From the NCBI GenBank assembly GCA_016928305.1, contig JAFGKY010000030.1:1-59632 (forward strand): a stretch of DNA of 59,632 nt, given 5' to 3'. Origin of the DNA: Bacteroidales bacterium (GTDB taxonomy: Bacteria > Bacteroidota > Bacteroidia > Bacteroidales > UBA10428). Made by a program: the position numbers and the translations under genes. This document shows, piece by piece, positions 16,391 to 25,584 of this stretch. The notes below the pieces were generated by a model. That model did not search any database and was not told the DNA's origin. It saw nothing but the letters and a program-made list of their open reading frames with translations. Position 1 is the stretch's first letter. Every line of letters starts with the position of its first letter.

Positions 16391-17386
16391 TCATCTTCCC
16401 TTCTTCCCCGTCCATTCCTGAACAGAAGGCTCTTTTGGCACGCACGATTTAAAAATATGCTGTGGAGTATACCTGGAGGCTTCCTTTTTGGTGAGCTGAT
16501 GACACCACTTAACCCGATCCGATATTCCTGCCCCGGCCCCTGTATTTCTGTATTCAGCAAAATAGGAGGTTTTTTCACGGGAGGGAGTCGACCAGTTGTC
16601 CCATCCGCAGGGGAGGATATGACCACCCATTTCACAACGGAGAAAGGTAACCCTTGCATAATCCCTCCATGGACGGCCCAGGTATACACTGTTGATTCCC
16701 GGACTGGCAGTAAGCCTGGAACTGAAGAATACAAATCCATAGGATTTCCCTTCCGGAGTGCTGGCTGCAGTGATAAATGAATTGCTCTTGCTGTGGATTA
16801 TACAATGATTAAAGAAGGCTGTGGCCGCACCGAAAATGAAATCCGTTGTTCCCTCGATATAACAGGAATCGTAATATTGACGGGTATGCTCACCGGCTGC
16901 ATACAAAGTATCCTGGTGTCCCAGCAGGCGACAGTTCCGGAAAACACAACGGTCTCCTTCAACATGCAGGGCAACAGCCTGACCAACAGGACCGGCTGTG
17001 TTTTCGATGCACAGATTCTCGGCATAGAAATCATTGCCTTCAACAAGCAGGGTATAGGTGAAAAAAGTGCTGTTACGTCCCCGGTTGATCTTATGAAAGT
17101 AATCACCGTATGTTATGATGGTGTACTCGGCACTTTCACCGATAAGAGATAGCTTGTTATTCCATGCGGGAACCCTGACCTTCTCATGGTATGTCCCGTT
17201 TTTTATGAAAATAGTAATTCTTTTGTCCGGGAAGGATTTGCATGCATCAATGGCAGCCTGAATGCTGGTGAAATCTCCGCTTCCGTCCTGTGCAACGACC
17301 ATTATATAAGGATCCGCTGCAAAAGACTGAAAGGTCATCACGATAAGGGATATGATCAGTATTGCTATTTTCTTCCTGTATTTCAT
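16391..17386 (-). CDS. Pectinesterase (pectin methylesterase, CE8 family)
   Basis: De-esterifies methylated galacturonan in pectin. From the ATG at 17386 the protein is 331 residues with a signal peptide (about 1-24), so it is exported. The right-handed beta-helix carries all family residues: Q137 (G-Q-A-V-A-L), Q158-D159 (G-H-Q-D-T-L-Y), D182 (T-D-F-I-F-G) and R238/W240 (G-R-P-W). The frame remains open to 17455, but the extra N-terminal residues would precede the signal peptide. No other pectin-degrading gene (polygalacturonase, pectate lyase, SusC/D pair) is nearby, so it is not in a recognisable polysaccharide utilisation locus. Confidence 0.93.
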   Translation of the reverse strand: MKYRKKIAILIISLIVMTFQSFAADPYIMVVAQDGSGDFTSIQAAIDACKSFPDKRITIFIKNGTYHEKVRVPAWNNKLSLIGESAEYTIITYGDYFHKINRGRNSTFFTYTLLVEGNDFYAENLCIENTAGPVGQAVALHVEGDRCVFRNCRLLGHQDTLYAAGEHTRQYYDSCYIEGTTDFIFGAATAFFNHCIIHSKSNSFITAASTPEGKSYGFVFFSSRLTASPGINSVYLGRPWRDYARVTFLRCEMGGHILPCGWDNWSTPSREKTSYFAEYRNTGAGAGISDRVKWCHQLTKKEASRYTPQHIFKSCVPKEPSVQEWTGKKGR

Positions 17387-17436
17387 TTCAGCATTGATTA
17401 GATTGTCGGACATAGTATTCTTTTTCCCGATATGCC

Positions 17437-17444
17437 TATATTTG
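17437..17444 (+). promoter_or_regulatory. TANNTTTG promoter element
   Basis: TATATTTG matches exactly, 53 bases before the start of the aldo/keto reductase and in the divergent gap. The expected upstream TTTG is not clear. Confidence 0.4.
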
Positions 17445-17496
17445 TCATAAATCAAAAGTATTCTTTTGTTTTGGATTTTAAATAAAAAACCAGTAT

Positions 17497-18480
17497 ATGC
17501 AATACAGAATATTGGGCAAAACAGGATTTAAAATCTCAGAAATCAGTCTGGGTACCTGGCAGGTAGGTGGAAAATGGGGTGAGCCCTTCAGCCATCAAAA
17601 TGCGGATGAGATTCTGAATGCAGCAGTTGATCAGGGCATTAATTTTATCGACACGGCGGATGTATACGGTGACGGTGAAAGTGAAAAGGCAGTTGGAAGA
17701 CTGGTGCGTTCACGAAAGGAACGTGTTTATGTGACCACCAAATGCGGCCGGCGATTGCAACCCCATAACAATGAGGCTTATACACCCGATGTGTTGCGCA
17801 AATTCGTTGAAGAAAGTCTGATAAATATCGGTATAGACACCATCGATCTTATACAACTTCACTGTCCTCCCCCCGAAGTATATTACAGACCTGAAATATT
17901 TGATGAATTTAATAAACTTATCGCTGAGGGCAAGATACGGAAACTTGGCGTAAGTGTTGAGAAAGTGGAAGAAGCGCTTAAAGCCATTGAATATCCTAAC
18001 GTGGATACGGTACAAATCATTTTCAACCTGTTCCGGCAAAGACCGAAGGAACTTTTTTTTGAACAAGCTGCCAGAAAGAACATTGGCATTATTGTCAGGG
18101 TGCCCCTGGCAAGCGGGTTGCTCAGTGGTAAGTATGATGCACAAACAACGTTTTCAACAGGTGACCATCGTTATTTTAACCGCAACGGGGCAGCATTTGA
18201 TAAAGGTGAGACCTTTGCTGGCATTGATTATCAAACAGGACTTGAAGCGGTTGAAAAACTGAAAAAAGAAATCCCTGAAATTGATCCTGTTATGCTGGCA
18301 CTGCGATGGATATTGATGTTTAAAGAAGTCAGCTGTATCATCCCCGGTGCCTCGCGGGTCGGCCAGGTAATGATCAACGTCAGGGCAGGTGATATGCCAC
18401 CGCTCGAAAAGGATGTTATGGACAAAATCGAGAATATATATGCATCCATGATAAAGGATCAGGTGCATTATTTGTGGTGA
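17497..18480 (+). CDS. Aldo/keto reductase
   Basis: A 327-residue NADPH-dependent oxidoreductase with the full catalytic tetrad: Asp52 (F-I-D-T-A), Tyr57 (V-Y-G-D-G-E-S-E), Lys82 (V-T-T-K-C-G) and His122 (Q-L-H-C-P-P). A C-terminal cofactor-binding segment has I-I-P-G-A-S and R at about 288. It resembles the YghZ/Tas-type branch of bacterial aldo/keto reductases. The physiological carbonyl substrate cannot be read from sequence. It is divergent from the pectinesterase gene with an upstream gap of 110 bases and appears to be monocistronic. Confidence 0.92.
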   Translation: MQYRILGKTGFKISEISLGTWQVGGKWGEPFSHQNADEILNAAVDQGINFIDTADVYGDGESEKAVGRLVRSRKERVYVTTKCGRRLQPHNNEAYTPDVLRKFVEESLINIGIDTIDLIQLHCPPPEVYYRPEIFDEFNKLIAEGKIRKLGVSVEKVEEALKAIEYPNVDTVQIIFNLFRQRPKELFFEQAARKNIGIIVRVPLASGLLSGKYDAQTTFSTGDHRYFNRNGAAFDKGETFAGIDYQTGLEAVEKLKKEIPEIDPVMLALRWILMFKEVSCIIPGASRVGQVMINVRAGDMPPLEKDVMDKIENIYASMIKDQVHYLW

Positions 18481-18508
18481 AAGGAAAGAAAGCATTTTTA
18501 ACATTCCG

Positions 18509-18564
18509 GGATCGTTGACCAGGAAAGGGCTTTCATCAATATTCTAAAACGGATTCAACGATCC
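18509..18564. repeat. 10-bp inverted repeat downstream of the reductase
   Basis: GGATCGTTGA at 18509-18518 is exactly mirrored by TCAACGATCC at 18555-18564, with 36 bases between the arms. There is no T run after it. It might be a protein-binding site for the gene starting at 18679 or a weak terminator. Confidence 0.5.
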
Positions 18565-18678
18565 GTTACATCCCTGAAAATAAAAATAAACATCACGGAT
18601 CTTCCTTTACCGCTGATAGTTTTTATTAAGCCCGCGCAACCAATTTCCCGTATTTTCTATCTTAAAGAAAAACAGTAT

Positions 18679-19740
18679 ATGAAAAAGACTATCCTGTTTC
18701 TGCCTGTTATGATTATATTGGCTTCGTGCCCGGGGAGCCGGAGATACGATACCGGATATTTTCAGCATGATGTCGTCAATTTTGGTGATCTAAACACCAT
18801 ATATGATGATTATAATATGGATGATCCTAATATTCATTACCGGTCCCTGTTTCATTTTTCTTCCAACCGGAACAGTATGGGCGGTGATTTTGATATCGTC
18901 GGCGAAAAAATGTACATTAACTGGAGCAAGACAGAAGGTGCGCTTGACATCGGCAGTGATCTTGACGAGGAGTGGTTTGATTACCTGGTACCGCTTTTTG
19001 ATTCGGTTAATACATCCTGTAACGAGCTGGGTCCTTATACACTGGGCTACAGGGACGATATCAGCTATACCACAACTGTCTGGACGGATATACTCCTGTA
19101 TGCAAATGATTGCAATGGTGATTTTGATATTAAATTCGTTTGTTGCGAAAAGACAAACTCATCAGGATCAGAAACCACCGTAATGAGCCCTCCTGCATCA
19201 GTAAATTTTGTTAACACACAGGCTAATGACTTGTACCCTACATTTTATGGCCCGGATTTTTACAACTTTGATGAATGGGGGTTGGATCCGGACAAAATTG
19301 AGAAGATGCTGTTCTGTTCCGACAGAAACGGGAACTACGATATTTTTGAATTGAATCTGCCGGATAGCATTGACATAAAAAGTTTTTTAAACTCCGGATC
19401 CAGAATGGAACCAGGTTCACCGGCAATTAACTTTCTTTCGGTGAATTCAGACAGCGATGACAAATGTCCGCATGTTAACGGCAAATTGCTGGTGTTTGCC
19501 TCCAACCGTTCAGGCGGATTCGGCGGATTTGACCTGTATTATTCATTGTTCAACGATGGCACTTGGTCGGAACCCGTTAACTTCGGTGAAAAGATCAATA
19601 CCGCGTATGATGAATACCGGCCGGTTACCATATATCATAATGATTTTGGCAACAGCCTGATGGTCTTTTCGTCGAATCGTCCTGGGGGAAAAGGGGGGTT
19701 TGACTTGTATCACGTTGGTATCAAACAAATGATTCGTTAG
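18679..19740 (+). CDS. PD40-type beta-propeller lipoprotein
   Basis: The 353-residue protein has a signal peptide with lipobox I-L-A-S-C (Cys17). WD40-like (PD40) repeats follow, marked by L-F-C-S-D-R-N-G-N-Y-D-I-F, V-F-A-S-N-R-S-G-G-F-G-G-F-D-L-Y and F-S-S-N-R-P-G-G-K-G-G-F-D-L-Y. In Bacteroidota this repeat usually precedes an OmpA-like peptidoglycan-binding domain, as in PorE-like T9SS components and many envelope lipoproteins. Here the OmpA part is absent and the protein ends after the last repeat. The TAG stop is also the first unit of a TTAGTAG tandem repeat. Role unknown. Confidence 0.8.
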   Translation: MKKTILFLPVMIILASCPGSRRYDTGYFQHDVVNFGDLNTIYDDYNMDDPNIHYRSLFHFSSNRNSMGGDFDIVGEKMYINWSKTEGALDIGSDLDEEWFDYLVPLFDSVNTSCNELGPYTLGYRDDISYTTTVWTDILLYANDCNGDFDIKFVCCEKTNSSGSETTVMSPPASVNFVNTQANDLYPTFYGPDFYNFDEWGLDPDKIEKMLFCSDRNGNYDIFELNLPDSIDIKSFLNSGSRMEPGSPAINFLSVNSDSDDKCPHVNGKLLVFASNRSGGFGGFDLYYSLFNDGTWSEPVNFGEKINTAYDEYRPVTIYHNDFGNSLMVFSSNRPGGKGGFDLYHVGIKQMIR

Positions 19741-19858
19741 TAGTTAGTAGTTAGTAGTTGTAACCTGTTAACACTTGTAAATCAGTCAACCTGTAAATCG
19801 GATAACCTATCCAACGTTTCACTTTTCATTTTTAACCGTTAACTGTTAACTGTAAACC
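19737..19858. repeat. Two 7-bp tandem repeats after the PD40 gene
   Basis: TTAGTAG is repeated about three times at 19737-19760, and the first copy contains the stop codon of the preceding gene (19738-19740). A second heptamer array, GTTAACT twice then GTAAACC, lies at 19838-19858. Both monomers fit the pattern TTANNNG when read in one phase. The stretch between them is AT-rich and encodes nothing. Confidence 0.75.
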
Positions 19859-19900
19859 ATTCTTCCACATTTCCACTATCTCTGCGTTCATTACAGATAA

Positions 19901-20137
19901 ATGGGTACCATGAAGCATTGTATACAGTTAGCCTGTACACTTGCAGAACCTGGACGGGTGCAGATTCAGTTATATAATGTGACGGGGCAGAGGGTAACAG
20001 AACTAATCGATCAGAACATGACCTCAGGGAATTACTCATTGATATGGGATGCAGGTTCGTGTCCTTCCGGGAATTATTACCTGAAAATATTGTTGTCCGG
20101 ACATTGTGAGATTTTAAAGGGCATTGTGAAAAAATAA
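19901..20137 (+). pseudogene. Orphan type IX secretion C-terminal sorting domain
   Basis: The 78-codon frame encodes L-A-E-P-G-R-V-Q-I-Q-L-Y-N-V-T-G-Q-R-V and ends S-G-N-Y-Y-L-K-I-L-L-S-G with a basic tail. This is the typical T9SS type A sorting domain that normally sits at the end of a large secreted protein after a Y-P-N-P motif. Here no cargo domain, no Y-P-N-P and no signal peptide precede it: an in-frame TAA sits directly before the ATG, and the upstream 160 bases are repeats. It is best read as the surviving 3' end of a deleted T9SS cargo gene. A real small protein is less likely because without a signal sequence it could not reach the T9SS. Confidence 0.6.
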
Positions 20138-20202
20138 TTATTGTCAGAATAGCCCAAAATAGGTAATTTCACCGTTGAGTAAAATGAGTTAAAAGATTAC
20201 CT

Positions 20203-22374
20203 GTGAAACAGATTATTTCATTCATACTACTGTTTTTGTGCACCTTATCATACCGGGCACTGGAAGCCCAGATTCAGCATTCCGGCCACGTTTTGCCATT
20301 ACAGTATGACGGTTCTAAATCCATCCCTGTTGCTGATCTTTCCGTTTACGCTGAAAGTGATGCTGCAAAAGCTGGCGGGGAAAAGATCCCGTCAAGACAT
20401 AAAAATGAAGAGTTTGCTTATGCGATCAAAGTCCGGTACCATCCCCTGAATGCAGGAGTATGGGATACACTGGAAAACGGCTGGAAGGTATGGAGGCTGG
20501 GTATTCATTCAAAGGGAGCTACTTCGCTGAACCTGATTTTTACAGAATACAAACTTGAAAGAGGTGTCAGGATCTTCCTTTTTGATGCTGCACAAAAATA
20601 TACCCTGGGAGCTTATACACATCTCAACAACAAGTCATACGAAATGCTTGCCGTGGAGCCGATACCGGGCGACATGGTCTTCGTCGAAATGCAGGTGCCT
20701 CCTTTTGCTGTGAATCCCGGTAAATTATGTATCGGCATTATCGGCCACGATTATAAAGGAAACACAGCGGAGCAAAGGATGAAGGATGGATGGTTTGGAC
20801 TATCGGGAGACTGTAACCCGGACGTTTGCTGCTATGAAAGTCCTCTCTTTTCACTGGTAAAAAATTCCGTGGTAAGGATCGTATATATGGGAAAAGAAAG
20901 ATGTACGGGTACCCTTCTTACCAATACCCGGAATAATGCCAGGGCTTATCTTTTAACGGCAGGACATTGCATTAATACTGAGTACTGGGCCAACACAGCG
21001 GTTTTTTTCTTTGATTACGAGAGTCCGTATTGCAATGGTCCGGATGGACGCAATCATAAATCGATCTCCGGAGGTACACTGAAAGCCACAAGCAGTGATT
21101 TGGATTTTTCATTGATTGAGCTTTCTGAAGATATTCCATTCTATTACCACCCTTATTTTGCCGGATGGGATGCTACGGGTGATGTCACCGAAGGATGTTT
21201 TTGTATTCATCATCCCCAGGGGGATGTTAAAAAGATTGCTCTGGATAATGACCAACCGTTCACAGGGAACTTTGGAGAAGGATACGATGCCAATACACAT
21301 TGGCAGGTTGGCGACTGGGAAATTGGAACGACTGAAAAAGGATCTTCGGGTGCTGCCTTATTTAATAGTATAGGCAAGGTGATCGGTAATCTGTCGGGTG
21401 GCGATGCCTACTGCGGAAATTCCGTTAATGACTTTTTTCAAAAAATATCGCATGCATGGAATGACTATCCCGATTCAGTCAGACAACTGAGTTACTGGCT
21501 TGATCCGCTGAAGAATTCCGTTAAGACCATGAATGGACTTGATCTTTATGAAGCCTTCTGGATCACTGGTGACACTCTTTCGAATATTCAGGCAAAAGAA
21601 TCATTGTACCTTTCCGACACGGGACTTGCATGGGGGTATATTTCAGGTCACAACTCCAGCCTCATTGAAACATTTGCTGAACGTTTTGAAATACAAGGCA
21701 CAAAATATTTGCTGGGTGTGAATATAGGCATTGCAAAATCGTATGCAAATTCAGACACTGCATCGCTAAAGATCTGTCTTTGGAATCAGATGAGTAATCC
21801 TGAGGTTCCTGTTATTCAGGAAATAATTCCGGTCGTTGACTTTGTTGGCGGTACGGATGTGTTCATTGAATTCGATTCAGCGGTGGCTGTTAAAGATACT
21901 TTCCTGATCGGATTCAATATCTCATATGAAATGCCAATGGACACTTTTGCTGTTTACCATACAAAAAGAGACTGCAGGAATAGAAATACGGCTTTTGTTG
22001 TTCGGGATGAAAAATGGATGCCCATGGATGATACTGCAGCTTACGGTATTTGCATTTCACTTGATGTTAAACCGGTCGTGTACGATACAATTCCGGAAAG
22101 GCCGGAAACAGAAATTCCATACATTGAAGATGACCTGATGGTATATCCGAACCCGGCTGCCGGAGAGACCTGGATTGCTTTTAAAAAGATTCCGGAGGGC
22201 AAAGTTACGGTTAAGCTTTTTGATATTGCCGGACATGAGGTTATGATAAAGACCTTTTCATATGTATCTAATCCTCAGTATGTGGCCTTCGATATACCTG
22301 TTAAGGGTATTTACCTGTTGCAGGTGATTACCGGGCAATACATAGTAAATCAGAAGGTTCTGCTGTATAAATGA
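20203..22374 (+). CDS. Secreted trypsin-like (lysyl endopeptidase-like) serine protease, T9SS cargo
   Basis: From a GTG start, 723 residues: a signal peptide (about 1-22), an N-terminal beta domain (about 50-200), a chymotrypsin-fold protease domain (about 215-455), a linker jelly-roll-type region, and a type IX sorting domain (about 645-723, starting V-Y-P-N-P). The catalytic triad is intact: His255 (T-A-G-H-C), Asp301 (D-L-D-F-S-L-I-E-L) and Ser382 (G-S-S-G-A-A). Cysteines are abundant around the protease domain, as in lysyl endopeptidases. The protein should cross the outer membrane through the T9SS and be released or surface-attached. ATG is not available near the signal peptide, which supports the GTG start. 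Confidence 0.88.
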   Translation: MKQIISFILLFLCTLSYRALEAQIQHSGHVLPLQYDGSKSIPVADLSVYAESDAAKAGGEKIPSRHKNEEFAYAIKVRYHPLNAGVWDTLENGWKVWRLGIHSKGATSLNLIFTEYKLERGVRIFLFDAAQKYTLGAYTHLNNKSYEMLAVEPIPGDMVFVEMQVPPFAVNPGKLCIGIIGHDYKGNTAEQRMKDGWFGLSGDCNPDVCCYESPLFSLVKNSVVRIVYMGKERCTGTLLTNTRNNARAYLLTAGHCINTEYWANTAVFFFDYESPYCNGPDGRNHKSISGGTLKATSSDLDFSLIELSEDIPFYYHPYFAGWDATGDVTEGCFCIHHPQGDVKKIALDNDQPFTGNFGEGYDANTHWQVGDWEIGTTEKGSSGAALFNSIGKVIGNLSGGDAYCGNSVNDFFQKISHAWNDYPDSVRQLSYWLDPLKNSVKTMNGLDLYEAFWITGDTLSNIQAKESLYLSDTGLAWGYISGHNSSLIETFAERFEIQGTKYLLGVNIGIAKSYANSDTASLKICLWNQMSNPEVPVIQEIIPVVDFVGGTDVFIEFDSAVAVKDTFLIGFNISYEMPMDTFAVYHTKRDCRNRNTAFVVRDEKWMPMDDTAAYGICISLDVKPVVYDTIPERPETEIPYIEDDLMVYPNPAAGETWIAFKKIPEGKVTVKLFDIAGHEVMIKTFSYVSNPQYVAFDIPVKGIYLLQVITGQYIVNQKVLLYK

Positions 22375-22455
22375 TGTTTTAGTTTTAAAATTGTTGATTA
22401 TTTAGTAACTTTTTAACGTTATCCATGTATAGTGAACCATTTAAAACTTTGAAGT

Positions 22456-25400
22456 ATGATTAAAGCGCTGAAATTTTTGCTAATGATATGGGTGTGCATG
22501 GGTCATGGTATAAGCCTTTCCGGTCAGCAGAAGGAAAGATACCTTGAAGTTAGGGGGTATGTTGAACTGGACATGAAACCCCTTGTCAATGCCGTTGCAA
22601 CCCTATATGACGGCAATACACGTGTAAGTTCAGTGCCGACAGGAACAGAGGGTAGTTTTTCATTTAAGCTAGAAAGCAATAAAATGTATACGGTTGAAGT
22701 GACGAAGGATGGTCTGGTCACGAAAAAGATAAGCTTCAATACAAACCTGCCCGATGAAGAATCCGGTGTATGGGTAAGGGAATTTGCAATGGTGTTGATG
22801 CGTCCCTGTGAAGGAGTTGATTATTCTATCCTGCAGAAGCCTGTTGATATCATTAAATTCAATCTAAAGCGAAGGGATTTTGAATCGGATAAGGATTATG
22901 TTGAACAGATGAGGCCAAAATTCGAAGATGTCCTGATGAAATCGGAGAATTGTCTGTCGGATAAATATGAGCGATTGATCAGTCAGGCCGATAAACAATT
23001 CAGCCAGAAAGCTTACGGGGAGTCACGTTCCACTTATCAGCAGGCGTTAGATATAATGCCCGGCGAAGCAGGTCCGAAAAAGAGAATTGCTGAAATTGAT
23101 GCCATTCTTGAAAAACAAAAAAGCGATGAAACATTATATGCAAAAACCATTTCGGAAGCTGATGCCTTGTTTTCACAGCAACAATATTCCGAAGCCCTGG
23201 CAAAATATAAAACTGCTTCCGTATTGAATCCCCGGGAAACCTATTCGGCAAAAAAAATCAATGAGATACAAACCATCCTGGCTAAGCAGCAGACTGATAA
23301 GCAAGCTGCAGTTGCTGCGGATGCCCGGTTCAATGATCTTATTGCAAAGGCCGGTGAGGCCTATGCTCAAAAGGAATATGAAACAGCAAAGAAATTATAC
23401 CAGGAAGCTTTACTAATTAAGCCGTCTGAGTCGGCTCCGCAAAATAAGATCAGGGAAATCGATAACCTGCTTACCCGGCAGAAATCGGTTGATGATGCTT
23501 ACCTGACTGCTGTTGCCGAAGCTGATGCCTTGTATAAGGAGAAGAAATACGATGCTGCAAAAGAAGCGTATGCAAAAGCAATTTCAATCAAGCCATCGGA
23601 GTCTTACCCGAGAACCCGGACTGATGAAGTGGATAAAGCCATTCAACAACAGGAACAAAAAAAACTGGATGTGCGCAGGGAAGAGCTAACCAGAAACCTT
23701 GATTCATATCTGGATGAGGGTGACAGCCAGTTTAAGGCTAAAAATTATGAAGCTGCCAGGGCGGCATATGCCGAGGCTATAAAAATAAAACCCGACCAGG
23801 GTTATGCCAAACAGCAAATTGGCCGTATTGATAAAATAATAGCGAGTGAGCAGGCATCGCGGCAGAAATCCGTTGAAGATGATTATCAAAATGCCATTGA
23901 CCGGGCTGATGCTGCTATGACACAGGAGCAATTTGCATTGGCCAAGGAGCAATACCAGCTTGCCCTTACTATTAAGCCCGACGATGCTTTTGCCAAAACC
24001 AGAATAGATGAAGCCGAACGATTGATGCAGGAACAGATTAAGAATCGGGCAGCGATGGAACTTCAAAACAGAAAATATCAGGAGGCGATTGCTTCGGCTG
24101 ATAAACTATATCAGGCAAAGGATTTAAAGGGAGCTGTTGCCGGATATCAACAGGCTCTTTCCATAAAACCCGGGGATATATATGCGCAACAACGTATAAC
24201 GGGAATTGAAAATGCTCTGGCCGCTGAACAGACAGCAAAACAAAAAGCCATGGAAGCTGAGCTCGCAGCAAAACAAAAAGCTATTGAGGACGGATATAGT
24301 AGTGCTATTAATAGGGCTAACAATGCTTTTTCTCAAAAACAATACAGTCAGGCCAAAGAACAGTATCAAAATGCCCTTGCTTTTAAATCCGAAGATGCCT
24401 TTGCCCGGAACAGGATAGCCGAGATCGATCATCTGCTGAGACAGGAACAGGGACGGCTGGCAGCCGAACAGGCCCGGAAAAAACAATATGACGATGCCAT
24501 CAACAGGGCTGATAAACTCTTCATGGCTAACGATTACAGCAATTCGAAGACCACCTTCGAAGAAGCATCACGGATATTGCCTGATGAATCATACCCAAAA
24601 CAAAAAATTGCTGAAATCGATAAAATCGTTGCAGACCAGCAAAAAGCCCTGGCTGATAAACAGGCCAAGGATAAAATATACAATGAAGCAGTCAAAAATG
24701 GTGATATGTATTTCTCCCTGAAAAATTATAACGATGCCAGGAGTGAATACAACAAGGCGCTTTCGGTTAAACCTGAAGAGACTTATCCGAAGAACAGGAT
24801 CACGGAAATCGAGAACCTTATTAAGGCGGAACAAAAAGCGCAGTTCGATGCCAGGGCAAAGACGGATGCATACAATGCTGCAATATCATCAGGGAATACT
24901 GCATACGGTCAAAAGAAATATAACGAAGCCATCAGTTTTTATAAACAGGCCTTAAAGATTGAACCTGAGGATGCTTACGCAAAAGATCAGATACTGTTAG
25001 TTGAAAACCTGCTTGCCGAACAGGAAAAGCAAAAACGGGCTGAACAGGCAAAACAAAAGCAGTACAGCGATTTGATTTCGATTGCTGATAAGGCTTTTGA
25101 TGCCGCAAATTATGCTGTTGCCAAGGAGAACTATCAAAAAGCGCTGGCAGTTATGCCGGATAATCCCTATCCAAAACAAAGAATCGCACGCATTGATGAA
25201 ATTAACAAATTGCTGGCTCAACAACAATTGAAAAATGCGCAACAGACTGCTGTAGAGAAGTCATCAAAACAGAAAATCAGTTCTGCAGCACCGCTGGCTC
25301 AACTCAATTTCAAGAATGATGCAGAGCGTGATCTGTACCTGAATGAACTGAAAAAGAAATACCCCGAAGGAATTACTGTGGAAATCTATAAGGAGAAATA

Positions 25401-25584
25401 CCGGGAAACGCGACGGTATGTAATAGTGCGGGATGATGTGGCCACAGAATTCAGGGATATTCTGATAAAAACATACGGTGGTCATGAATATACCATGAAC
25501 GGCAGAACGATAACGCAGATGTATTTTGACCAGCAGGTGAAAAGACGTCCAGGTGAATATTACAAAGAAACCATCTATGAATGA
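22456..25584 (+). CDS. Large periplasmic protein of twelve TPR-like repeats
   Basis: The 1042-residue protein has a signal peptide (about 1-24), a carboxypeptidase-regulatory-type beta domain (about 28-120, V-R-G-Y-V-E-L-D with D-G-N-T-R-V), a linker, then twelve repeats of about 55-70 residues (about 175-925). Each repeat follows Y-x-x-A-I-x-x-A-D-x-x-Y-x-x-K-x-Y-x-x-A-x-x-x-Y-x-x-A-L-x-I-K-P-x-E-x-Y-x-x-x-R-I-x-E-I, joined by Gln/Lys/Ala-rich coiled coil. A C-terminal alpha/beta domain (about 955-1042) contains L-Y-L-N-E-L-K-K-K-Y-P-E-G-I-T. The next gene, an ABC binding lipoprotein, overlaps its stop by four bases (ATGA), so the two are translationally coupled. It probably scaffolds an envelope complex. 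Confidence 0.85.
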   Translation: MIKALKFLLMIWVCMGHGISLSGQQKERYLEVRGYVELDMKPLVNAVATLYDGNTRVSSVPTGTEGSFSFKLESNKMYTVEVTKDGLVTKKISFNTNLPDEESGVWVREFAMVLMRPCEGVDYSILQKPVDIIKFNLKRRDFESDKDYVEQMRPKFEDVLMKSENCLSDKYERLISQADKQFSQKAYGESRSTYQQALDIMPGEAGPKKRIAEIDAILEKQKSDETLYAKTISEADALFSQQQYSEALAKYKTASVLNPRETYSAKKINEIQTILAKQQTDKQAAVAADARFNDLIAKAGEAYAQKEYETAKKLYQEALLIKPSESAPQNKIREIDNLLTRQKSVDDAYLTAVAEADALYKEKKYDAAKEAYAKAISIKPSESYPRTRTDEVDKAIQQQEQKKLDVRREELTRNLDSYLDEGDSQFKAKNYEAARAAYAEAIKIKPDQGYAKQQIGRIDKIIASEQASRQKSVEDDYQNAIDRADAAMTQEQFALAKEQYQLALTIKPDDAFAKTRIDEAERLMQEQIKNRAAMELQNRKYQEAIASADKLYQAKDLKGAVAGYQQALSIKPGDIYAQQRITGIENALAAEQTAKQKAMEAELAAKQKAIEDGYSSAINRANNAFSQKQYSQAKEQYQNALAFKSEDAFARNRIAEIDHLLRQEQGRLAAEQARKKQYDDAINRADKLFMANDYSNSKTTFEEASRILPDESYPKQKIAEIDKIVADQQKALADKQAKDKIYNEAVKNGDMYFSLKNYNDARSEYNKALSVKPEETYPKNRITEIENLIKAEQKAQFDARAKTDAYNAAISSGNTAYGQKKYNEAISFYKQALKIEPEDAYAKDQILLVENLLAEQEKQKRAEQAKQKQYSDLISIADKAFDAANYAVAKENYQKALAVMPDNPYPKQRIARIDEINKLLAQQQLKNAQQTAVEKSSKQKISSAAPLAQLNFKNDAERDLYLNELKKKYPEGITVEIYKEKYRETRRYVIVRDDVATEFRDILIKTYGGHEYTMNGRTITQMYFDQQVKRRPGEYYKETIYE

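Noticed and set aside
16391..17386. Pectin utilisation locus
   Set aside because: The pectinesterase has no SusC/SusD pair, lyase or hydrolase beside it.
22375..22455. Second cobalamin riboswitch before the ABC importer operon
   Set aside because: Only 81 AT-rich bases are available and none of the conserved boxes is present.
22980..25230. DNA tandem repeat
   Set aside because: The periodicity is in the protein (TPR-like units); the DNA copies have diverged too far to be a recent nucleotide repeat.
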